A stretch of DNA of 59,782 bases from Marine group II euryarchaeote REDSEA-S42_B7 (GTDB taxonomy: Archaea; Thermoplasmatota; Poseidoniia; Poseidoniales; Thalassarchaeaceae): NCBI GenBank assembly GCA_001629255.1, contig LURZ01000032.1, positions 1 through 59,782 of the forward strand. Direction: 5' to 3'. Shown here one piece after another: positions 10,555 to 19,800 of this stretch. The translations under genes were made by a program, and so were the position numbers. Below the pieces are notes generated by a model. It made no database searches. It worked only from the letters and a program-made list of their open reading frames with translations, and was not told the origin of the DNA. Every line of letters starts with the position of its first letter. The first letter of the stretch is position 1.

Positions 10555-11924
10555 CGATGATAGAGAAATTAGTGTCAAACAAACTACTGGGAGACGATAA
10601 GACGAGAAAATTCGTGAAACCCGGAGATGCTGTTCTAGCACAGGTCGATGGAGGCTATTCTCACGAGTTCACTACTGCTCAGGTGCACACATTCCTCCAA
10701 GAGGAATACGGAGACGACTACAAGATTCCAAATCCCTCCAAATTCGCTGTTTTTGAGGATCATCTGCTTTACGCCACTGGCGTTCCAAGATTTGGGAAAT
10801 TCACTGACAAGATACAGACCCTAAGGGATATGCAGAATTTGTTCCAGGAATACACCGGAGTGAGGGACTATTCGGCTAAGGATGGGGTGAGTCCAGGAAT
10901 ATGCCACCAAGTTGCGAGAGAAGAGTTCATCGACGTTGGCGACTTCATCCAGGCGACTGATTCGCACACTTGCATGGGAGGCGCTTCCAACGCATTGGCA
11001 TATGGGGTGGGTTCCACCGAATATGCTAACCTTATTCACAATCAATTCGCGTTCGTCAAGGTCCCAGAAAGTATTCGTTTCGAATTGATGGGCGAGTTGG
11101 ATCCAGGCTGTACAGCTAAAGACGTGATTCTCCATATTCTCTGGCGTTTTGCTGCGGAGTCTGATACTCTGGATAGAAGCATGGAATTCGGCGGTCCGGG
11201 ACTTGCAAGCCTATCTATGGATGAAAGAGCAACATTGTGTAATATGGCTACAGAGTGTAGTGCGAAGACCGGCATATGTGAGGCAGACGATGTCACAGTC
11301 GATTGGCTTCTATCCAGACGGGAGAACATGGAGGAAGAGAATATCAGGAGTAGATTTGTCCTACCTGATGAAGGCGCGGTCTACGATGGAGGAATTCATG
11401 AGATCGACTTATCAGAAATCCGGCCAATGGTGGCGCATCCTGGAAATCCTGACGAAGGGGTTCCTTCGGATCCTACAAACGGGGCCTACATTGACGAATT
11501 AGGAGTGGTTCCGATAGACATCGCCTATGCGGGTTCATGCACTGCGGGCAAGGATGATGATTTCTCGTACTATGCCATGGTTTGTGAAGCAGCACTTAGG
11601 GAAGGCCTTGTAATTGCGGATGGAGTTGACTGCTACATCCAATTCGGCTCAAAGTCAGTGAAGGATCTCTCATTGGAGATGGGTTGGACATCGATATTCG
11701 AGAAGGTTGGTGTCAAGCTCATCGATCCTGGTTGTGGTGCTTGCATCGGTGCAGGCCCCGGGGTAAGCGACAATCCAGAACAAGTCACTGTATCTGCGAT
11801 AAATAGGAACTTCCAGGGTCGCTCTGGGCCAGGGAAGCTGTATCTTGCAAGTCCTCTGACAGTAATGACCAGCGCATTCACAGGTAAAATAACATCTTGG
11901 CATCCTAAAATATTCTCACAATAG
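10551..11924 (+). CDS. leuC: 3-isopropylmalate dehydratase/homoaconitase large subunit (aconitase superfamily)
   Basis: TDSHTCMGGASNALAYGVGSTEYA, GSCTAGKDDD, DPGCGACIGAGPGV Fe-S cysteine motifs. Confidence 0.85.
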   Translation: MTMIEKLVSNKLLGDDKTRKFVKPGDAVLAQVDGGYSHEFTTAQVHTFLQEEYGDDYKIPNPSKFAVFEDHLLYATGVPRFGKFTDKIQTLRDMQNLFQEYTGVRDYSAKDGVSPGICHQVAREEFIDVGDFIQATDSHTCMGGASNALAYGVGSTEYANLIHNQFAFVKVPESIRFELMGELDPGCTAKDVILHILWRFAAESDTLDRSMEFGGPGLASLSMDERATLCNMATECSAKTGICEADDVTVDWLLSRRENMEEENIRSRFVLPDEGAVYDGGIHEIDLSEIRPMVAHPGNPDEGVPSDPTNGAYIDELGVVPIDIAYAGSCTAGKDDDFSYYAMVCEAALREGLVIADGVDCYIQFGSKSVKDLSLEMGWTSIFEKVGVKLIDPGCGACIGAGPGVSDNPEQVTVSAINRNFQGRSGPGKLYLASPLTVMTSAFTGKITSWHPKIFSQ

Positions 11925-12037
11925 TACAAGTTCTCCTAAGGAATGGGGCATTGTTCAATAGCGTTCTCGTTTCGGGCAGAGGCTACCTTGCAAGCCCCTC
12001 GTCAGTCGGACAAGGGAGGACTTGGTGGTGGTATACG

Positions 12038-14125
12038 ATGGACCCAGCAGAAAGACTCGCTAGCAAACAAAAACAGATCTCGATAAGTGAGTTCTTCGAG
12101 AAAAACAAACACTTCCTTGGATTCGATACTCTTCAAAGATCAATAATCACCGCTGTGAAGGAGGCTGTGGACAATTCGCTAGATGCTTGCGAGGAGTCGA
12201 GGATACTTCCAGAGATCAGAGTAGAAATTCAGAGATTGAAGGGGGATAGGCTTAGGCTGATTACCCAAGATAACGGACCAGGGATTCCACGAGAAGACAT
12301 CGAGAACGTTTTCGGGAAATTCCTTCTCGGTTCAAGATTCCATGCAATTAGGCAGACAAGGGGTCAGCAAGGAATAGGGATCACGGGAGTTGTAATGTAC
12401 GGTCAGTTGACGGCTGGATCAAAGACGAAGGTTATTTCCAAAATTTCCAGAGATTCCTCTGCAGTTTTCGTGGAGCTTGGAATAGACACTCGCAGGAATA
12501 AAGCAACCAAATCCGGAGAAAGTAGAGATATATGGTTAGATGAAAAGACCAGTGAACCGGTTCCTCATGGATTAAAGATAGAGACAGAGATGAGGGCAAA
12601 GTACCAGAGAGGTAGACAGTCCGTCCATCAGTACCTAAGGATGACCTCTATCGTCAACCCTCATGCAAGTATCTCACTGATTGTTCGAGATAGGGATGGG
12701 AGCACAATTGAGGAGGACGAATGGCAGAGAACCACTGATAGGCTTCCAAGGGTGGTTAGCGAGATCAAGCCCCATCCCCATGGAATTCAACTAGGTTCTC
12801 TACAAAGGATGCTGAGAGAAGCCGAGGAGAGGAAAATGACATCCTTTCTACGGCACAACTTCTCGGGAGTCAGCATGAGGGCGGCACGGGAAATCTTAGC
12901 TGAAGCTGGCTTAGATGAGGGGAGGAGCCCCAAGAGGATATCCGGAGATGATGCACAAGGAATGATCAACGCATTCAGGAGGGTGAAACTCCTCTCGCCG
13001 CCCACCGATTGTCTTTCTCCTATAGAGGACCTCCTAATCAAAAAGGGTCTCTCGAAGGCAATCGACTCCAGATTCGCATCGACAATTACCAGAAACCCGA
13101 AGGTAACTCAAGGAAACCCGTTTCAGATTGAGGTTGGTTTGGTCTTTGGTGGAGATCTTAGTGCTGATGGACCCATCGAGGTCCTAAGATTTGCAAATAG
13201 GGTCCCCCTGATGTATCAACAAGGAGGTTGCCTCCTAACGAAGGCTCTTGAGGCGGTTGACTGGAAGAGATATGGTTTAGACCATCCCGGAGGAAAGGGT
13301 ATTCCAAAGGGCCCTGCAGCAGTGCTAATCCATCTAGCGTCTACTAATGTCCAGTTCACTAGTGAAGCTAAGGAGGCAGTTTCTGACAACGAAGAGGTGT
13401 TCGAAGAGATTAGGCTAGCCATGCTCGAGGTTGGAAGGGGCCTGAAGGGCCATCTGAAGAAGAGTTCTCAGAGGAAGAAAGCAAGAGAGAAATTTGAGCT
13501 CATTAACGTAATTCTCCCAGAAATCTCGAAGAAATCCTCAGAAATCCTATCTAGGGATGAGCCCGACCTAGCACCTATAATTACCAGAATAATGGATGCA
13601 GTTTTCTGCGAAGAGGAGATGGGTTGGGATAACGAAAAGAGCCTAGCCACGTGCTCCATAACCATATACAACTATACTGCTAGAGCAAGAGCGTATACCA
13701 TTCTAGCAAAATGGCCGGAAGGAGATGGAACTGCAATTTCCGATAACCCCCTAGGTGGGGCCAAGCAGGCAAAGGGACTATGGGCATGGAGGCTGGATAC
13801 ACTGAATCCGGGAACTGCCATGACAATACACTTCGGAGTCTCTGGTCTGAGAAAGGGAGAATGGAGCGATGCAGAGATATTCTACAGAGGTAATGGAGAA
13901 GTCATAGGTGCGTCTAAGATCGATGAGAAGCTGTTGGAGGAATTGAGGAAATCAGAAGCCCTGGAAGCGGCCGAGGCGGAGTTGGAACTACCCAAAGAGA
14001 CCATCCCTCAACTGAAAGAGAGAGCAGAGGATAGTGAAGCCTCTCAGGCTCGGCCACTAGTTGAGGGACAGACAAGCCTGTTTAGTGATTTCACAACTAA
14101 AGATGGAATGGAGGTGGACGAGTGA
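12038..14125 (+). CDS. top6B: DNA topoisomerase VI subunit B
   Basis: GHKL motifs KEAVDNSLDACEE, TQDNGPGIP, GKFLLGSRFH...GQQGIGITGVVMYGQ; start placed at MDPAERLASKQKQISISEFF. Confidence 0.96.
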   Translation: MDPAERLASKQKQISISEFFEKNKHFLGFDTLQRSIITAVKEAVDNSLDACEESRILPEIRVEIQRLKGDRLRLITQDNGPGIPREDIENVFGKFLLGSRFHAIRQTRGQQGIGITGVVMYGQLTAGSKTKVISKISRDSSAVFVELGIDTRRNKATKSGESRDIWLDEKTSEPVPHGLKIETEMRAKYQRGRQSVHQYLRMTSIVNPHASISLIVRDRDGSTIEEDEWQRTTDRLPRVVSEIKPHPHGIQLGSLQRMLREAEERKMTSFLRHNFSGVSMRAAREILAEAGLDEGRSPKRISGDDAQGMINAFRRVKLLSPPTDCLSPIEDLLIKKGLSKAIDSRFASTITRNPKVTQGNPFQIEVGLVFGGDLSADGPIEVLRFANRVPLMYQQGGCLLTKALEAVDWKRYGLDHPGGKGIPKGPAAVLIHLASTNVQFTSEAKEAVSDNEEVFEEIRLAMLEVGRGLKGHLKKSSQRKKAREKFELINVILPEISKKSSEILSRDEPDLAPIITRIMDAVFCEEEMGWDNEKSLATCSITIYNYTARARAYTILAKWPEGDGTAISDNPLGGAKQAKGLWAWRLDTLNPGTAMTIHFGVSGLRKGEWSDAEIFYRGNGEVIGASKIDEKLLEELRKSEALEAAEAELELPKETIPQLKERAEDSEASQARPLVEGQTSLFSDFTTKDGMEVDE

Positions 14126-15228
14126 CAATGGACAGACAAAAAACGAAGGAAGAGGTGATTGATGCTTTGCATGGGGTTGCTTCGGAAATGCATGATAAGA
14201 TGATGAAAGGCAACCCCCCTACTATGACCCTGCCAGTGAGATCGAAATCAAACATAGGATTCGACAAGAAACTTGGAGTTTACAAGTACGGAAAGAAGAA
14301 GACCGTTAGAGATGCAACATCTCTTGGTTCTGCCAGACAACTTCTGAGGGCACTACACATTTCAGAGTTCGTTGAAGGAATGATCTCTGATGGAAAAACC
14401 TCCACTCTAAGGGAAATGTACTACATTTCTGAAGGATGGGGGCATGGAAAATTCTCTAGTCAGAACGAAAGCAATGGGGTATCCGAGGACTTGGAGATAG
14501 TAACGAAGTGTCTGAGAGAGGACTTCGGTCTGAGGCCTGAGGAGGACGGTGCGAGAATCATCGGCAACGTCACCTTTGAGGAGAGGAATCGTAGAGGAGA
14601 CTGGATGAGGATTAACTGTAGAGACGACGTAGGAGATTCTGGATACGGGGTTCCGTATAATGTAGAATCAGAGAAGCTTAGGATGGTGGAAGAGGACGTC
14701 GACTTCGTGATGGCAATAGAGACTGGGGGAATGTTCGACAGGCTAGTAGAGAATGGTTTCGATGAGGAGGCGAGGTGCGCTCTAGTCCATCTAAAGGGTC
14801 AACCGGCAAGGTCCACTAGGAGGATTATGAGAAGAATGAGTGACGAATGGAACAAGCCTGTATTGGTATTCGCTGACTGTGACCCATGGTCGTTCAGGAT
14901 TTATGCTAGCATAGCCTATGGAGCAATCAAAACTGCTCATATCTCAGAATACTTGGCTACTAAGGAGGCAACATATCTGGGGATAACAGCCGATGATATA
15001 CTAGCCTACGACCTTCCAAGTGATGATTTGACAAAACAGGACTTGAATGCACTGGAGGCAGAATTGAGTGATCCAAGATTCGCTACTGGTTGGTGGCAAG
15101 AGCAGATCCAACTAATGCAAGAAATAGGCAAAAAAGCGGAGCAGCAGTCTCTGGCAAAGTACGGTCTAGACTTCGTCACTGATACTTACCTGCCAGAGAA
15201 GCTCGCCACAATGGGCATAACTTACTGA
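14122..15228 (+). CDS. top6A: DNA topoisomerase VI subunit A (Spo11-like)
   Basis: [12 protein letters not shown] (catalytic Tyr region), [27 protein letters not shown] Toprim motif; overlaps top6B by 4 nt. Confidence 0.96.
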   Translation: MTMDRQKTKEEVIDALHGVASEMHDKMMKGNPPTMTLPVRSKSNIGFDKKLGVYKYGKKKTVRDATSLGSARQLLRALHISEFVEGMISDGKTSTLREMYYISEGWGHGKFSSQNESNGVSEDLEIVTKCLREDFGLRPEEDGARIIGNVTFEERNRRGDWMRINCRDDVGDSGYGVPYNVESEKLRMVEEDVDFVMAIETGGMFDRLVENGFDEEARCALVHLKGQPARSTRRIMRRMSDEWNKPVLVFADCDPWSFRIYASIAYGAIKTAHISEYLATKEATYLGITADDILAYDLPSDDLTKQDLNALEAELSDPRFATGWWQEQIQLMQEIGKKAEQQSLAKYGLDFVTDTYLPEKLATMGITY

Positions 15229-15246
15229 AAAAAGCCTGATAGATGA

Positions 15247-16005
15247 GTGCCAGGAGGGAGGGCTGTGACCGACAGGAAGAGGGCTTGGGCCAGAATTACC
15301 GCCGCTTCCTCCGCGGCCCTACTACTGATGGCCGTGATTTCTTTGTGGCAGGTATTCGACGACTACAACGAGCTGTACAATCCGGAGAGCAACTCTCTAG
15401 TGAAACTGGAACCAGGTGATTCGATTACGTTCGAGATAGAGAGCTCTATCTTAGTCTCGGCACTTAGGGTGTCCGATGACGGCTCACCCGATGCAGATCT
15501 GAGATTGACAGACAGTCAGGGTAATGAATTGCCGGGTAGAGGGGCTAGAGCGCTAGAGTTTGATCGTTATGATGAGCGAAATGGGACTTCATTTTCTGTC
15601 GTAAGAGTCTTCGAGAATATTGGAGGAGAATACACATTAGAGAATCTTGGTACGACCACGCTCTGGCTTGTTGACGATGAGGACTCTGCGAACAAATTAA
15701 GCGGAATAGTCTGGACTTACTTGTTCTACATAGGCTGTTGCCTGGGCTCCCCGATTGGCTTGGTTGGATTTGTACTAGCAATCATGGTATGGACTGACAA
15801 AAGGAAGATGCCGGACCAATTCGTAATAATTGATGACGGTCGCGTGATAATAGGAAATGCCCAAAGTGATATGGAAGGGGATCAGAATCCGCCAGAGGCG
15901 CCGAATCCGTTCTCAGACACCAATCGACAACCCCCGTCTACCATCTCTACTGACGCTTCAAAGGAGAAGGATGGCGAGTCATGGAAGTCGTGGGATGAGG
16001 GATGA
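15247..16005 (+). CDS. Hypothetical protein with two predicted TM segments flanking an extracytoplasmic domain
   Basis: TM ITAASSAALLLMAVISLW and TYLFYIGCCLGSPIGLVGFVLAIMVW; GTG start. Confidence 0.65.
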   Translation: MPGGRAVTDRKRAWARITAASSAALLLMAVISLWQVFDDYNELYNPESNSLVKLEPGDSITFEIESSILVSALRVSDDGSPDADLRLTDSQGNELPGRGARALEFDRYDERNGTSFSVVRVFENIGGEYTLENLGTTTLWLVDDEDSANKLSGIVWTYLFYIGCCLGSPIGLVGFVLAIMVWTDKRKMPDQFVIIDDGRVIIGNAQSDMEGDQNPPEAPNPFSDTNRQPPSTISTDASKEKDGESWKSWDEG

Positions 16006-16059
16006 ACTGAACCACATATGGTCAAGATAAATCCTAGATTGGGTTTTTAGAGGAGGTTG

Positions 16060-16087
16060 ACTACCCAACCTTGAGTTGGTAAGTAGT
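16060..16087 (+). promoter_or_regulatory. Inverted repeat overlapping the start region of an HTH regulator gene
   Basis: ACTACCCAAC / GTTGG-taa-GTAGT arms, loop cttga; 3' arm overlaps GTG start at 16086. Confidence 0.4.
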
Positions 16088-16817
16088 GGTGGGCTTCGAT
16101 GAGTCTCTGAGTATTCTGGAGAATCCTACTAGGAGATCTATTCTCAGACATCTCGTAAAGGAGCCTCACTACCCATTGCAACTCTCTGAGTTGCTTGATG
16201 TCAGCCAACAAGCGGTTGTAAAACACCTCAAGGTTCTGGAGGAAGCTGGATTCGTAGATTCGGAAATGAAGAAGTCGGACAAAGGCGGCCCCCCTAAGAA
16301 AGTGTACAGAGTCAATCAGTCGTTCTCGATTCGTCTGGATTTGGGGCCAGACCTTTTCCGAGCCGAGCATAGGAAGATGCCTCGCGGAGTGAGTTTTTCC
16401 GGAGGTCTTCCCAACAATCTGGAGGGTGTTTTGGGCAAGATTAGCTCCAGAAAGAGCCTACCGATAGTAGATGCTATGGGGATCTTGTCAGAGTTGGATG
16501 CGGCGTTGGAAAGTGTTGACAGACAGAGAGATTCGATAATCGCGCTACACCAGCAAGTCATGCACAAGGTCTCTCCGAGTCTGGAAAAGGGCTTCGAGTC
16601 TTACGAAGAGAGGCAGCTTGCACACGCCATGATGAGGAACCCTAGGAGACCGTTGGACTTGGATGCTTTCTCCCAAGGTATGAGGATACAATCAATGCAT
16701 GCTGAGAAGATGATGGATGCTTTGAGAGAGAAACTAATGAGGGATTTCGCGACAAATTCTGGTTCCTTTGTCTCTGGCAGAGAGTCAGTGCCGCTTCCTT
16801 GGTGGATGGCGAAGTAG
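16086..16817 (+). CDS. ArsR-like winged HTH transcriptional regulator
   Basis: ILENPTRRSILRHLVKEPHYPLQLSELLDVSQQAVVKHLKVLEEAGFVDSE wHTH pattern. Confidence 0.88.
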   Translation: MVGFDESLSILENPTRRSILRHLVKEPHYPLQLSELLDVSQQAVVKHLKVLEEAGFVDSEMKKSDKGGPPKKVYRVNQSFSIRLDLGPDLFRAEHRKMPRGVSFSGGLPNNLEGVLGKISSRKSLPIVDAMGILSELDAALESVDRQRDSIIALHQQVMHKVSPSLEKGFESYEERQLAHAMMRNPRRPLDLDAFSQGMRIQSMHAEKMMDALREKLMRDFATNSGSFVSGRESVPLPWWMAK

Positions 16818-16820
16818 ACC

Positions 16821-19800
16821 TCAGAACACTAGATCATCATCATCTGAACCTGGCAATAGACTGCTCAGTTCTGAGAATCTAGCGAGTGCCTCAACCCTCC
16901 TTCCCCAGATTACGAAGCCTGCGACTCCAAACAGGGAGAAAGTTGCTCCTATGATGATAACCGGAACAGAGTATCTAACTACAATCTCTCTACCTACATC
17001 GATTGCCCCTAGTGGAGATTTCATGTTCCCTATCTTCTCGATGTTGTTACTCTCGTCGGTTTCCACGATATTGTTGTCAGGATCTACTACGACTACGATA
17101 TCGTGGTTGCCAGCTTCGACCATGTATAGAAGGGTAATCGGGTCTGACAGATCTGACTCGGACTGCCCTATTGGCATGATGGCATTTACAATCTGCCTGT
17201 AGACTATGTTCTCCTCCTTGCATCCGTTCCTCTTAATGTCAGATTCGGACTGATCCTTGCAAAGGATGATGTTGACGTCAGCAGCGTGTGCGTTTCCTCT
17301 GTTTGTGATGAATACATTGACTGAGAGCATCTCTCCAATCGCGGCTTCTCTGTCTGGAGCCACCACGCTCTCTAGAACTAGATCAGGAGCTCTGAGGCGC
17401 ATCTCGAGGACCTGCTCATTCGTATCGCAATCGGGAGCGGGGTTGTCGGGGATACCGTCAGAGTTGGTATCCAATGTACACGAGTCGGTCCAGACTTCAG
17501 TCTCATCGAAATCACCGCCCTCGTCAGAAGAGCCGTGCATAGATAGGACCTTGATTCCGAGATTTCTGTCAACCAGCGATGCATCGGGAGCCACGGTGAC
17601 AATGACAACTAGTTGCAGAGTAGTATATGGCTCCATCACGGGAAGCGTGATCGTGTTTCCTGCGGTTACATAACAATAGTCGGGCCCTTCTCCCTGGGAG
17701 GCTTGCTGGTTGATTTGGTTCTCCTCCTCGACATTTAGTTCCACGCATGGCTTCTCAAGCGGGAACTCGCTACCGAACCCTTCCAACAGAGCGTAGTCTA
17801 TTTCCCATGTGCTGAGAGAACCCAGGCCCGGACTCACGGACCAGATTTTGTTCACATCATCGTATGTGTGGTTGTGGATCGTGGGCTGATCTGCCACGTT
17901 TCCATAATTCGAGACGTTGAGAGTGTATCTTACGATTCTGCTTGGAGCTGTGGTTTTGATCTTGCTCTCCACTAACGGATCCAGAGAAATTTGCATATCG
18001 TGGAACTCGATTATGGTAGCTCTGAGTACCACCTGATCCTGAACCCTAGTTCCCTCATAGGGCTCCTCACTCAGGATGTTGAATGTGATCGTGTAATCAC
18101 CAGCTAGGGTCTGAACTGGGACGTTGATGTAAATTGGGACGGTCTGTGACTCATCTCTATTCAATTCCTCGAACAATATCCTCGGGATGTACATGTCCCA
18201 AACGTGAGCTGCTCCTTTATCGTCAATTATGGACTCGATTGTGACGTCGAACCTGTCTTGGCCATTTCCAAGGTTGGAGATTGTGGTGTTCATTTGGTAG
18301 GATTGACCGGGGTATAGGTCTAGTATAGTCTCAGGTACTGAGGACTCTAGTTCGTACCTCTGAACAACATTTGTCAGAATTAGCACAGAGTCACGAACTT
18401 TCGGGGAGCCATCCAGATGCGCACGGACTGTGACAGATTCCCCAATTCCGGCGGTTGCATTGAACGGGGAGCACATCTCGGCCGTGACTGTGTATGTGTT
18501 GCCCACATTTGCCCAGTAGATGTCCTGATCAGCAGATGAGGATCCGCCCGTCCATTCTGAGAAGTCCAAGTCTACTGTCCAATGATCGAACCTCCATGAG
18601 TTGATATCTGCCTCTTCTGGCCTCTCCATTGGTGCGCCGGGAGTCGTGAAAACTAGACTCCCTGGAGTAAAGTACTTGTTCACCTGAACAGGGAATCTAG
18701 CACACTCCCCAGGAAGAACGTACAGTTTTGTATCCCCGATATCGAATACAATGTTCCCAGTTGTCCTTATCGAGACGTTTATCCATAACTCTAGTACATC
18801 GAATGTCCCTCTATCTACAGACAAGACAGGTTCGCCGGTTGACCATCCCTTCAGGTATATGGCAAAGGTGCCGGGGTCCTGGGATTCAGGGACACTGACC
18901 TTTAGATTCCTAGTTACGGATTGACCTGGATCCAAGGATAGCGACAGTGGGAAGTCTATCCCCCATCCAAACGGAAGTGACCACTCGTTTTGTCCGTCCA
19001 GTGTAGCCGGGTCATAGAATGCGAACGTATCGAAAACGTTTCCAGTGTTCTTGATAGAAATCGAGAAGACTGCCGATTTGCCCTGCTCAACATCTACTTG
19101 GAAATGGCTTGTATCGAGTTCTATTCCATGGACAACATCCATCAGAGTAAGCAAGGTTAGCTTGTTGCGGATAGCGGGGTCCTTTTGCGAGGTTGCGATG
19201 ATGCTTATTTGCGCAAGTTCGTCGCTCTTAGCCTGATAGATTGTGGGTGTTCTGACTCTTAGGTAAAGCGGATCTATGGCTCCGCCCTCTAGGAAAATCT
19301 TAGTTGAGTCGAAAATCGGGGTATTGTTGGTCGTATAGAATAATGTTGCAGTCCAGTTGTTTGGAACGCCCTCCATTGTTATTGTGAAGGTATCCTGGAC
19401 CAACTCCGCGGGCCCTGGGGTGGGATTAGCTATTGTGATGTTGAACGTTGTAAGTTCTCCTGGCTGAATAGTATGGTAGAATGTCTCAGCGTCTGAAGGG
19501 CAATCGTATGGGTATCCCTCAATATTCGGATTTGCCTGTATCTTTTCGTCACAGGCCAGTGAGAGGTCCACTAGGCCAGTCAGGACGTGCACGTAGCAAA
19601 GAGTCCACTTGTTGGCATTCTGACCATCCCAGTCGCACCTCTTGTCTGACCATCCGATATGCGCTCCACTACCGAGATCGTTGGCGAATGCAGGAGGCAT
19701 CCCACGATCGAGATTGAAGTCAGGGAACAGATGGTGTCCGTCGGCGGTATTGCACTCTGGCTGGCAGGGTGCAGGGCCTAACTTGTCAGAAGACCAATTG

